Source of the DNA: SAR116 cluster bacterium AG-390-L20
GTDB taxonomy: Bacteria; Pseudomonadota; Alphaproteobacteria; Puniceispirillales; Marisalimonadaceae
DNA length: 64,000 bases
Direction: 5' to 3'
Assembly (NCBI GenBank): GCA_003278095.1
Contig: QCHB01000004.1
Location: 124,001 to 188,000 of the forward strand
Part shown: in pieces, positions 9,957 through 18,857 of the stretch
Numbering within the stretch: position 1 is the stretch's first letter
Layout: each line of letters starts with the position of its first letter
Translations under genes and position numbers: made by a program
The notes under the pieces: model-generated
Databases searched by the model: none
The model's input: the letters and a program-made list of their open reading frames with translations, nothing else
What the model was told of the DNA's origin: nothing

Positions 9957-10538
9957 ATGAGAATAATAAGTGGTAAATTTAGAGGGTTAAAACTTCAACC
10001 TCCAGTTGATTTAAGCATAAGGCCTACATCTGATAGATTAAAAGAATCACTTTTTTCAATTTTAGAATCTAATAAATATAATATAAGAATTCCTAATTCT
10101 AACGTTATAGATATTTGTAGTGGAACAGGAGCATTAGGCATCGAGGCATTATCTAGAGGTGCTAAATTTATTTATTTTATTGATAAAGATCCAAAAGCAA
10201 TTGATGTTCTCCAAAAAAATATTTCAAAGTTAAAGATTGATAACAGAGATAAAATTTACATAAAAATTATAAAAGAGGACGCCCTAAAAGCACTTCAGGA
10301 TATAAAAATTGTTTTTGATGTTGTTTTAATAGATCCTCCATATAATTCAAATTTCATTGAAGAATGCTTGGTTAAATTAAAACAACATAATTTGATTGAT
10401 TTTAACAGCTATATTTTTTCTGAGAGTAGCAAAAAGGAAAACTTCAATTTTGATGGCTTTGATTTGTTAGATACAAAAATTTATGGAAAATCCAAACTAA
10501 CTATACTCAAGTTATCTAACTCAGGCTCTATTGAATAA
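9957..10538 (+). CDS. rsmD: 16S rRNA (guanine966-N2)-methyltransferase
   Basis: A 193-residue SAM-dependent methyltransferase. It opens with the RsmD hallmark MRIISGKFRG and shows SAM motif I DICSGTGALG at 52-61 and catalytic motif IV DPPY at 126-129. It methylates N2 of G966 in 16S rRNA. Only 20 bp separate it from rluB, so the two are probably cotranscribed. Its 3' end overlaps the convergent mutL gene by 18 bp. Confidence 0.93.
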   Translation: MRIISGKFRGLKLQPPVDLSIRPTSDRLKESLFSILESNKYNIRIPNSNVIDICSGTGALGIEALSRGAKFIYFIDKDPKAIDVLQKNISKLKIDNRDKIYIKIIKEDALKALQDIKIVFDVVLIDPPYNSNFIEECLVKLKQHNLIDFNSYIFSESSKKENFNFDGFDLLDTKIYGKSKLTILKLSNSGSIE

Positions 10539-12299
10539 TTTTTCAATATCTTTTAATGAAATACTGATAGAAGTCGGGCGACCATGGTTGCATTGTCCTG
10601 AGTTTGGCGTGCGTTCCATCTCTCTTAATAATTCATTCATTTCATTTTCATTTAAACTTCTCCCAGACCTTACGGATCTATGACAAGCTATATTACCTAA
10701 TATTAAATCAATTTTAGCATTATAAGATGATGGCAAACCAACTGACGAAATATCATCTCCAAGGTCAATAATTATTTGTTTAATATTAGCCTCTCCTATC
10801 AAGGCAGGAACCTCTCTAACAACTATCATTCCGTCACCAAACGGCTCAATTATAAACCCAATATCAGCTAGCAATTCGATATTTTCTGTAATTGTAGCTA
10901 ATGGTATAGGTTCAAGATTAACAACCTCAGGAAGTAATAAAATTTGTTTTTCAATAGATTTATTTTGCCGTGCTAGTTTCATTCTTTCTAAAACTAATCT
11001 TTCGTGAGCGGCATGCTGATCAATAATAACAATCCCATTAGAATTTCTCGAGATTATATAATTTTTGTTGAATTGTGCCAAAGCAACTCCTAGTGGAAAA
11101 TCTTCTTGATCAAAAATTTTTGTAATATCATTTTGATTATTCTTATTTTTAACCGGCTTCACAGACGGAATTACATCTCCATATTCAAAAAAAGATTGGT
11201 TAGTTTTATTTTGAATATTTGTGCTTAACTCTGTTACATCATTAAATTTTTTCAAAGCTTCTTTGGAAAGGTTAGTAGTCGTTTCACTATAACTAATATG
11301 TAATTCTCTACTGATTGAACCCACAATCAAACTTCTTATTAAGGCATTATCTTGAAATCTTACTTCTGTTTTACCGGGATGAACATTTACATCAATAAAC
11401 TCAGAAGGCACATTTATGAACAAACAAAAAACAGGAAACCTTCCTTTTGGAAGTGTGTCCCTATAAGCTGCTCTAATTGCTCCAGACAAGTTTCTATCTT
11501 GTATAAACCTTCCATTTATAAAAAGATGTTGTTGGTTATAATTCGATTTATTTAGCGTTGGAAGACCAATAAACCCATAAATATTTGCAAATTCATTTTC
11601 TTTTATTAGCTTAGAGTTCTCAATTTTTATAGCTTCATTAGAAAAATTCAAACCCATTATATTTCTTATTCTATTTAAATACGAATTTTTATCTTCTATT
11701 TCTGGTCTTATATTAAAAATTTCTCGGGCATCCGCTTGAAATTTAAATCCTACAAGTGGGTTTGCAAGAGCCTGTTTTAAAATTATTTGATGACAGTAAC
11801 TTTTCTCAACTTGTGCAGATTTTAAAAATTTTAACCTTGCTGGAGTTGCATAGAATAATTTTTTTACTGATATAATAGTTCCTGTTTGACGTGATGAAGG
11901 GTAAGCTTCATTAAAGTTCCCCGCTGCAACATCTAATGACCATGCTTGATTAGAATCTATGAACTTCGTCTGAATATTTAACTCACTTACAGCAGCTATA
12001 GAAGGGAGTGCTTCTCCTCTAAAACCCAAATAAGCTATTTTGTTTAAATCATTATTGGGAAGTTTAGAAGTAGCGTGTCTTTCAATAGCCATAGGAATTA
12101 AATTTTTTTTAATTCCAATACCATTATCTGAGACTGATATTAGATTTTTACCCCCATTATCAATAGTTATATCAATCTGGGTTGCATCTGCATCTATAGA
12201 ATTTTCTATTAATTCTTTTAATGCTGAAGATGGTCTTTCGACAACTTCTCCAGCAGCTATTTGATTTATGAGATTTTCAGGAAGCCTTCTTATGTCCAT
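10521..12299 (-). CDS. mutL: DNA mismatch repair protein MutL (endonuclease type)
   Basis: A 592-residue MutL with the N-terminal GHKL ATPase (LPENLINQIAAGEVVERPSS at the start, DNGIGI near 57, GFRGEAL near 92) and a C-terminal dimerisation domain. The C-terminal half carries the metal-binding endonuclease motif DQHAAHERLVLE starting at D427. This means it is the nicking type found in bacteria without MutH, not the E. coli type. The CNHGRPT motif near the C-terminus also fits. It sits just downstream of the DUF3035 lipoprotein gene with a 14-bp gap. Confidence 0.96.
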   Translation of the reverse strand: MDIRRLPENLINQIAAGEVVERPSSALKELIENSIDADATQIDITIDNGGKNLISVSDNGIGIKKNLIPMAIERHATSKLPNNDLNKIAYLGFRGEALPSIAAVSELNIQTKFIDSNQAWSLDVAAGNFNEAYPSSRQTGTIISVKKLFYATPARLKFLKSAQVEKSYCHQIILKQALANPLVGFKFQADAREIFNIRPEIEDKNSYLNRIRNIMGLNFSNEAIKIENSKLIKENEFANIYGFIGLPTLNKSNYNQQHLFINGRFIQDRNLSGAIRAAYRDTLPKGRFPVFCLFINVPSEFIDVNVHPGKTEVRFQDNALIRSLIVGSISRELHISYSETTTNLSKEALKKFNDVTELSTNIQNKTNQSFFEYGDVIPSVKPVKNKNNQNDITKIFDQEDFPLGVALAQFNKNYIISRNSNGIVIIDQHAAHERLVLERMKLARQNKSIEKQILLLPEVVNLEPIPLATITENIELLADIGFIIEPFGDGMIVVREVPALIGEANIKQIIIDLGDDISSVGLPSSYNAKIDLILGNIACHRSVRSGRSLNENEMNELLREMERTPNSGQCNHGRPTSISISLKDIEKLFNRA

Positions 12300-12313
12300 A
12301 ACAGGTTTCCTTA

Positions 12314-12835
12314 TTATTTTATCAGTACAGGCTTTCCAGAATTTATGTCTAGAGCAGGTGAAGGACTTGAATTGATTTTTTGTCCCGACAATTTCTTTTT
12401 TCTAATTCTTAACGCTTCTTTTTTAGCGTCTATTACTACACCTGTTTCTGGAACATCTCCAAATAAGATTTGTATACCAGTCCTCTCACTTAATGATATA
12501 CCAAGTGTCTCTTCATCAACTATCTTTCTAATATTTTTTGGGACATTCTTGGAACTAAATAACTCACTAAAACTATTCGCTTCGTTCTTATTTTCCATAT
12601 TAATTTCATTAGTAAGGTTAAAATCATTTTTATTCTCTTCTGCATCATTGTTTTTAAGAACTTGAGGATCTATTTTATAACCTGGCGGCACAATAAGTGA
12701 TGGTGTAAAAGCTACAGAAAATTCATCTGGTATAACCTTTTCTTTACCTACAGCTTTTCGAAAATCAGAGCAACTAGACAATGACGTTGTTAAGGGTAAT
12801 AAAAAAACAAATATTTTTATAAATTTATTTTTCAT
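12314..12835 (-). CDS. DUF3035-family outer-membrane lipoprotein (BamF-like)
   Basis: A 173-residue predicted lipoprotein. From the ATG at 12835 the signal peptide leads to a lipobox LSSC with the acylated Cys at residue 22. The body contains PDEFSV followed by a PPGY segment, typical of the DUF3035 family found in Alphaproteobacteria between lspA and mutL; a member has been reported as an accessory of the beta-barrel assembly machine. The reading frame extends upstream to 12889, but that would add 18 residues inside lspA and spoil the signal peptide, so the internal ATG is preferred. It overlaps lspA by 11 bp. Function here is inferred from family and context only. Confidence 0.72.
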   Translation of the reverse strand: MKNKFIKIFVFLLPLTTSLSSCSDFRKAVGKEKVIPDEFSVAFTPSLIVPPGYKIDPQVLKNNDAEENKNDFNLTNEINMENKNEANSFSELFSSKNVPKNIRKIVDEETLGISLSERTGIQILFGDVPETGVVIDAKKEALRIRKKKLSGQKINSSPSPALDINSGKPVLIK

Positions 12836-13313
12836 AGTAAGAACTTTCAGCAGTAAAAAATTGATTAAAAAGAAATAAAAACGCACCAATAAAGATTATT
12901 GTATCAGCAAGATTAAAAGCTGGCCAGTGTAAATCGTCAATATAAAAGTCTATAAAGTCAACAACCTTACCGTAAATTATTCTATCAATTGCATTACCAA
13001 TTGCTCCACTTGCAATTAAAATAAATCCCAAAGAAGAATATCTTGGCATTTTGAAGGAAGAAAAAATTAACCATATACTCACCAAAAAAGCAAATATAGT
13101 GAAACCATATCTACCAATTTCTCCAGAGCCCTGAAAAAACCCAAAAGAGATCCCACTATTCCAAACTGGGGTCATTGAAAGAAATGAAGTTAATTTTATT
13201 GACTGGTATTTAACAAAAAGGTTTTCAATAGCCCATAATTTGGTAACATAATCAAGAAAAATGAAGGTTATCAAAATTAATAAAAGATTAAATATACCAA
13301 TATTTTTTTTCAT
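12825..13313 (-). CDS. lspA: Lipoprotein signal peptidase (signal peptidase II)
   Basis: A 162-residue four-helix membrane aspartyl protease that cleaves lipoprotein signal peptides after lipidation. The two conserved blocks are present: GNAIDR...VVDFID with catalytic D119, and FNLADT with D137. It sits between ileS (4-bp gap, same strand) and the DUF3035 lipoprotein gene that it overlaps; that product is presumably one of its substrates. Confidence 0.95.
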   Translation of the reverse strand: MKKNIGIFNLLLILITFIFLDYVTKLWAIENLFVKYQSIKLTSFLSMTPVWNSGISFGFFQGSGEIGRYGFTIFAFLVSIWLIFSSFKMPRYSSLGFILIASGAIGNAIDRIIYGKVVDFIDFYIDDLHWPAFNLADTIIFIGAFLFLFNQFFTAESSYYEK

Positions 13314-13317
13314 TTAA

Positions 13318-16086
13318 CTATTTTTGTAAAACACTTGTGCATCTGTAACATATTTCAATATCGTCTTTTACCTCATTAACGACCTTCCAACACCTTAAAC
13401 ACTTGCCCCCAGATGCAAGTTCTACTTGAACATTGATTGTTGGTTCAGACAAATTTTTGTTAAGATTTATTTCAACATCAGAACAAATAAATATTTCTGG
13501 TAAATTAAAACCTTCAAGCTTCTTATAAGCCTCATTATTAGCGTCAATAATAACCTTTGCCTGAAGGCTTGACCCTAATAATCCCTCTTTTCTTTTTTCT
13601 TCAATAGCAGTTGTTACTACAGATCTTAATTCCCTGATATCTGACCATTTATTTCCAATTAAATCATTTTGCCAATCTTCTTTTAGCTTAAAGTAAGTTT
13701 GGAGATGAACAGAGTTCTCTTGATCATTATATCTACTTTGCCATGCTTCTTCAGCGGTAAAACATATGATTGGAGCAAGCCAAGTAGTAAGTGATTTGAA
13801 TAAAATATCCATTACAGTCCTACAAGACCTTCTTTCTATCCCTTTTAATTCTTCGCAATATAAAGTATCTTTTCTAATATCAAAATAAAAAGCCGACAAA
13901 TCAACCGTACAAAAATTGTGTATGTCTAAATAAATATCATGCAGATTAAAGTTTTCTGTATTTTCTTCTATTTTTTTACTTAACTCAGATACTCTATGTA
14001 AAACCCATTGCTCTAATTCTGGCATCTCACTGAAGGTAATCTTTTCGTCATCCTCAAATCCATTCAAAGCACCTAAAAGATATCTAAGAGTATTCCTTAG
14101 TCTTCTATAATGATCGGAGTGTCTAATAAGTATCTCTTTTCCAATTCTTAGATCGTCATAATAATCTGACCCAACAACCCACAAACGTAATATATCAGCT
14201 CCAAACTCATTAATTACTTTTTGGGGTGCAGTTATATTACCTAAAGATTTAGACATCTTTCGGCCTTGCTGATCTAAAACAAATCCATGTGTTAATACGG
14301 CATCATAAGGTGCCCTTCCACGAGTTCCACAACTTTCCAACAAAGAAGAATGGAACCATCCTCTATGCTGATCTGTTCCTTCAAGATATAGAGATGCAGG
14401 CCAAAATAAATCATTTCGCTCTTCTAAGACAAATGAATGAGTTGAACCAGAATCAAACCAAACATCAGCAATATCAGTTACGGCTTCATAATCTTCAGAC
14501 TTATATTTTGAACCTAGAAAATATGAAGAAGGTTTTTGAAACCAAGCATCAGCTCCGTCTTTTTTAAATACCTCAACAACTCTATCAACAACTTCTTGAT
14601 CCCTAAGAGGTTCTTGTGTTTTTTTGTTTACGAAAATAGCCAACGGAACACCCCATGCTCTTTGCCTTGAAATGCACCAATCAGGTCTATCCTCTATCAT
14701 TTTTGTAAGTCTATTTTCACCTTGAGGAGGAAAAAAATTAGTTTCTGATAAAGCCTTAAGAGCAGTATCTCTTAAATTATTGGTTTTCATTGAAATAAAC
14801 CATTGGGGTGTAGTTCTAAAAACCAGAGGTGCCTTCGATCTCCAACTATGTGGATATGAATGGTTTAAAGTACCTCTTCCAATTAGAGCATTATGCTCAG
14901 ACATTATATCCGCAATTTTTTCATTATCTTTTAAAACACGTAATCCACCTAATAGAGGTAATTCATTAAATAATATTCCATTATCAGAAACAGTTTCAGG
15001 TATTGGCAAATTATGTTTTTTTCCTAATTCAAAATCATCTGCCCCATGTCCAGGTGCAATATGAACAAACCCTGTACCTTGGTCAGTAGTAACAAAATCA
15101 GCCTCTAGCAATAGAACATCGTGATCATAACCGTACCCATTTAATGGATGAGCTAAAATTGATCCTTCGAATTCACTCCCTTTTAATTTCTTAGAAACTT
15201 TATAATCTAATATATAAAGCTCTTTTATTGCTTCTTCTAGCAATTGGGTGGCCATTACTATTTTATCACCAATTTTGGCTAGTGAATTTTCACTAACACT
15301 AGTAATTTCTAATAGAGTGTAATCTATGTCCTTTCCATAAGCGACAGCTCTATTACCAGGCATCGTCCAAGGAGTTGTTGTCCAAATTATGATTTCATAA
15401 TCGTCAAGTATTTCTATTGGGGCTTTTTTAATTGGAAATCTGGCAAATATTGTAGTGCTGACATGGTCATGGTATTCAATTTCAGCTTCAGCAAGAGCAG
15501 TTTTCTCTACAGGTGACCACATTACAGGTTTGACACCTCTATATAAACTTCCATTCATCAGAAACTTACCAATTTCAGACATAATAATGGCTTCAGATTC
15601 ATATTTCATCGTTGAATATGGGTCTTCCCAATCACCGTAAACACCTAATCTTTGAAATTCTTCTGATTGAATGTCCATCCACTTAGAGGCAAAATCACGA
15701 CATTCTTTTCTAAACTCTACAACTGGAATATCGTCTTTATTCTTTTTCTTTTTTCTATAATTTTCCTCTATTTTCCACTCAATTGGCAACCCATGACAAT
15801 CCCAACCAGGTACATAATTGGCATTTTTACCAAGCATTGACTGTGATCTATTAATTACGTCTTTGATAATTTTATTTAAGGCATGTCCTATATGTAAATT
15901 ACCATTAGCATAAGGTGGACCGTCATGAAGTATAAATGGCTTAGAATTCTTTCTTTGTTCTCTAAGTTTCTTAAATAACTTTGTATCTTCCCATATTTTT
16001 AATATTTGTGGTTCCTTATTAGGCAAACCAGCTCTCATAGAAAAATCTGTTTTTGGTAAGTAAACGGTATCTTTATAATCAGTCAT
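13318..16086 (-). CDS. ileS: Isoleucyl-tRNA synthetase
   Basis: A 922-residue class I synthetase charging tRNA-Ile. HIGH is at residues 65-68 inside PYANGNLHIGHAL, the editing (CP1) domain lies in the middle third, and KMSKS is at 610-614. The C-terminus ends in two CxxC pairs (CLRC and CYRC) that form the zinc finger of the bacterial-type enzyme. This is the mupirocin-sensitive bacterial architecture by length and zinc tail. The ileS-lspA neighbourhood is widely conserved. Confidence 0.97.
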   Translation of the reverse strand: MTDYKDTVYLPKTDFSMRAGLPNKEPQILKIWEDTKLFKKLREQRKNSKPFILHDGPPYANGNLHIGHALNKIIKDVINRSQSMLGKNANYVPGWDCHGLPIEWKIEENYRKKKKNKDDIPVVEFRKECRDFASKWMDIQSEEFQRLGVYGDWEDPYSTMKYESEAIIMSEIGKFLMNGSLYRGVKPVMWSPVEKTALAEAEIEYHDHVSTTIFARFPIKKAPIEILDDYEIIIWTTTPWTMPGNRAVAYGKDIDYTLLEITSVSENSLAKIGDKIVMATQLLEEAIKELYILDYKVSKKLKGSEFEGSILAHPLNGYGYDHDVLLLEADFVTTDQGTGFVHIAPGHGADDFELGKKHNLPIPETVSDNGILFNELPLLGGLRVLKDNEKIADIMSEHNALIGRGTLNHSYPHSWRSKAPLVFRTTPQWFISMKTNNLRDTALKALSETNFFPPQGENRLTKMIEDRPDWCISRQRAWGVPLAIFVNKKTQEPLRDQEVVDRVVEVFKKDGADAWFQKPSSYFLGSKYKSEDYEAVTDIADVWFDSGSTHSFVLEERNDLFWPASLYLEGTDQHRGWFHSSLLESCGTRGRAPYDAVLTHGFVLDQQGRKMSKSLGNITAPQKVINEFGADILRLWVVGSDYYDDLRIGKEILIRHSDHYRRLRNTLRYLLGALNGFEDDEKITFSEMPELEQWVLHRVSELSKKIEENTENFNLHDIYLDIHNFCTVDLSAFYFDIRKDTLYCEELKGIERRSCRTVMDILFKSLTTWLAPIICFTAEEAWQSRYNDQENSVHLQTYFKLKEDWQNDLIGNKWSDIRELRSVVTTAIEEKRKEGLLGSSLQAKVIIDANNEAYKKLEGFNLPEIFICSDVEINLNKNLSEPTINVQVELASGGKCLRCWKVVNEVKDDIEICYRCTSVLQK

Positions 16087-16157
16087 ATAACTTTCTCTAT
16101 GTCAGTCAATTTATTGTTACTTCTAAAATAACTTTTGTTTATTTTAAAAGTTTATAA

Positions 16158-17153
16158 TTATAAACTTTTTAACTTATGAAAGTCATAAGCCATTTTTGTA
16201 TCAAGCTCGATCTGTTTTTTTAATTCAGATAAGGAATTAAATTTCGTTTCTGATCTTAAAAACTCTAAAAGTTCTACCTTTATTCTTTTACCATATAGAT
16301 TTATATTAAGATCTTCATTATTTAAATCAATTACATGAGTTTCTAAATTAATAGAATCTCCAGAGACAGTTGGTCTTGTACCTATATTTGAGATAGATGG
16401 CAACCAATCATTTGAGGTTTCTAATTCTTTATGGTCTGTGATTTTCAACCTAGTTACATAAACTCCAAGTGGCGGTTTTAAAAATTTTTTTATATCTAAG
16501 TTTGCTGTTGGAAAACCAATTTCTCTACCTTGTTGCTTACCCTGTTCTACAACACCTGTAATGCACCAATTTCTTCCAAGCAGAGAATTTGCTATATTCA
16601 ACTGTCCATCTTGAATTAATTTTCTTATTGTTTGAGAGCTTATAATTTCTAATTCTTTACCTTTTATAGAATGTGTTTGTTTTAAGTCCACATCTATAAT
16701 TTCCAAACCTAATTTACTAGCAAAATTTCTATTTCCTTCAATCGTACCTTCCCTATTTTTTCCAAATCTAAAATTAGATCCTGCAAACATTTTAGTTACT
16801 TTGAAAGTTTCATATAATATTTTGGATAAAAAGTCATTTGCGCTACAATTTTTTAATTCTTCATTAAACTCAATTATAATTAAATAATTAACGCCGATCT
16901 CTTTCAACAAGTTCTCTTTTTCCAATGCATCTAAAAGCTTAAAAGAAGAATTTCCTGAACTAAAAAAATCTCTTGGATGAGGATCAAAAGTTACAACACC
17001 AAAAGCAAGATTATTTTCAATAGCGTTTAATTTAGCTGTTTCTAGAAGTTTTACGTGGCCTTGGTGAATACCATCGAAATTACCAATTGCAATTGAAATG
17101 TTTTTATCAATTTTAGGAGCTATACCACCAAATTTCCATTTAATAATTTTCAT
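16158..17153 (-). CDS. ribF: Bifunctional riboflavin kinase / FAD synthetase
   Basis: A 331-residue RibF. The N-terminal nucleotidyltransferase domain contains AIGNFDGIHQGHVKLL near residue 22 and makes FAD from FMN. The C-terminal riboflavin kinase domain has GREIGFPTANLD near 212 and makes FMN. It supplies flavin for the many flavoenzymes in this window (CoxM, FccB, the GMC and FAD oxidoreductases). It lies 71 bp upstream of ileS on the same strand, a common arrangement. No FMN riboswitch is recognisable upstream. Confidence 0.95.
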   Translation of the reverse strand: MKIIKWKFGGIAPKIDKNISIAIGNFDGIHQGHVKLLETAKLNAIENNLAFGVVTFDPHPRDFFSSGNSSFKLLDALEKENLLKEIGVNYLIIIEFNEELKNCSANDFLSKILYETFKVTKMFAGSNFRFGKNREGTIEGNRNFASKLGLEIIDVDLKQTHSIKGKELEIISSQTIRKLIQDGQLNIANSLLGRNWCITGVVEQGKQQGREIGFPTANLDIKKFLKPPLGVYVTRLKITDHKELETSNDWLPSISNIGTRPTVSGDSINLETHVIDLNNEDLNINLYGKRIKVELLEFLRSETKFNSLSELKKQIELDTKMAYDFHKLKSL

Positions 17154-17295
17154 AAAATTGTTATAACCTTTTTAAGATTTTAAACTCAAGCTGATATATA
17201 ATAAATTTCAAAGTGTTTGTATCTTTTTTTGTTATATATGTTTGAATTATGTGAAATAGTATTGAATGTTAAAAAGCTACTTTGATTAGCCATCA

Positions 17296-18159
17296 ATGGA
17301 GATTAATTTTTTGGGTGATAAAATAAATATAAATTTAGAAATTATTTCTAACTTAATTAATAGCTCCATACAAATATTTGTTGCCTATGCCGGCCAGGTA
17401 CTTGGAGCTACTCTTATTCTTATTCTGGGTTTTTATTTTGCTGGTAAACTTAGTAAAGTTGCCCGCAAAAACTTAAGTCTTTTCAATAAAATAGATCCGT
17501 TAATTGTCCCAATAATCGGAAATATTATAAGATATGGAATAATAATAATTACATTAATAGCTGTTTTAGGACAATTTGGAGTCCAAACAACTTCTATTAT
17601 CGCTGTCCTAGGTGCAGCTGGTTTAGCAATTGGCTTAGCATTGCAAGGAACTCTGTCAAACGTGGCGGCTGGAGTGATGTTATTACTTCTTAGACCATTT
17701 ACTACTGGTGATTGGGTGGAAACTGGTAATGTCTCTGGTACCATAAGAGAAGTAGGCCTATTTACTACAATTATAGACACATTTGATAATGTTTATGTAT
17801 CAATACCTAATTCTAGTATTTGGAATAGTACAATAACAAACCACTCACATTACGAAACACGACGTATAGATGTTGACATTGGAATTCACTATGATACCGA
17901 TTTGGAATTGGCTTCAGAGGTTTTATTAAAATTAGCTGACGATGATAGAGTTAAGAACAAACCCAAAGCACCTCAATTCCTTGTCATGAAATATGACGAT
18001 AGCGCGATAGTGGTGAGACTAAGACTTTATTCACATACTAAAGATTGGTACGCGTTATATACTGATTTAATGCGTAAACTCAAACCTGCTCTTGACGAAG
18101 CAGGTATTGAAATCCCATATCCACATAGAGTTATTTCTTCAAAAAATACAATTTTATGA
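17296..18159 (+). CDS. mscS: Small-conductance mechanosensitive channel (MscS family)
   Basis: A 287-residue MscS-type channel that opens under membrane tension to release solutes after osmotic downshock. It has three N-terminal transmembrane helices. The pore helix is the glycine/alanine-rich segment ending ALQGTLSNVAAGVMLLL near residue 115, followed by the beta domain with RPFTTGDWVE and the IPNSSIWNSTITN motif. The length matches E. coli MscS (286). The stop overlaps the next gene start by 4 bp (ATGA), implying translational coupling to the ChaC-like enzyme. Confidence 0.93.
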   Translation: MEINFLGDKININLEIISNLINSSIQIFVAYAGQVLGATLILILGFYFAGKLSKVARKNLSLFNKIDPLIVPIIGNIIRYGIIIITLIAVLGQFGVQTTSIIAVLGAAGLAIGLALQGTLSNVAAGVMLLLLRPFTTGDWVETGNVSGTIREVGLFTTIIDTFDNVYVSIPNSSIWNSTITNHSHYETRRIDVDIGIHYDTDLELASEVLLKLADDDRVKNKPKAPQFLVMKYDDSAIVVRLRLYSHTKDWYALYTDLMRKLKPALDEAGIEIPYPHRVISSKNTIL

Positions 18160-18857
18160 CAACTACAAAAAAAATTAATCATGGCACAGTTCAATTAACA
18201 AGAGAAAATATAACTCAAGGTCGTCTTGGTGAAAAAATAAGAAGTATAAGTGGAAGTGATAAAGTTCTTTCTCAAAAAGAATTAATTAATGAGCGTAGAA
18301 AAATCATTCCAGATGATGGAATTGGAGAAGATATTTATATTTTTGCTTATGGATCTCTTTTATGGAATCCTACAGTAGATTATGAAGAACAATTTTTAGC
18401 GAAAGTATATGGTTTTCATAGAAGCTTTTGTATGAAAACAAATTTAGGTAGAGGATCTTTTAAAAATCCAGGTTTAATGTTAGCTCTCGACAACGGTGGA
18501 TCATGTAGAGGATCGGCTTTTAGGCTAAATAGAAATGATGCAATAAAAAATATTGATATTTTGTTTAAAAGAGAAATGGTAACTGGGGCCTATAAACCAA
18601 AATTAATAAAAACAAAATTAGATAATAATAAAAACGTTTTATCACTGGCGTTCACAGTTGATAAAAACCACAAAAATTATTTTGCTAAGAAAAGTATCTC
18701 TATAAAAGCTAAGATGATTTTCAAAGCACACGGATTTTTAGGGACTTGCCAAGAATATTTCGATAACACATTAGAAAGCCTTGAGGAGTTAGCTATTAAA
18801 GACCTCGAAATGAGAGCAATATCAAGTCACTTAAAAAAGTTTAATAAAAAGTCATAA
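18156..18857 (+). CDS. ChaC-like gamma-glutamylcyclotransferase
   Basis: A 233-residue ChaC-family protein. The substrate-binding loop IFAYGSLLWNP is near residue 65, and the catalytic Glu sits in the KREM motif near 140. Family members cleave glutathione or gamma-glutamyl peptides to 5-oxoproline. The first 60 residues are a charged extension, as in many proteobacterial ChaC proteins. Coupling to mscS (ATGA overlap) suggests a shared osmotic or stress role. It converges on the GMC oxidoreductase gene with a 6-bp overlap. Confidence 0.83.
   Translation: MTTTKKINHGTVQLTRENITQGRLGEKIRSISGSDKVLSQKELINERRKIIPDDGIGEDIYIFAYGSLLWNPTVDYEEQFLAKVYGFHRSFCMKTNLGRGSFKNPGLMLALDNGGSCRGSAFRLNRNDAIKNIDILFKREMVTGAYKPKLIKTKLDNNKNVLSLAFTVDKNHKNYFAKKSISIKAKMIFKAHGFLGTCQEYFDNTLESLEELAIKDLEMRAISSHLKKFNKKS

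Noticed and set aside
12261-12665. Plus-strand frame of 134 codons antisense to the DUF3035 lipoprotein and mutL
   Set aside because: The minus-strand genes have clear family motifs and a lipobox; the plus frame shows none.
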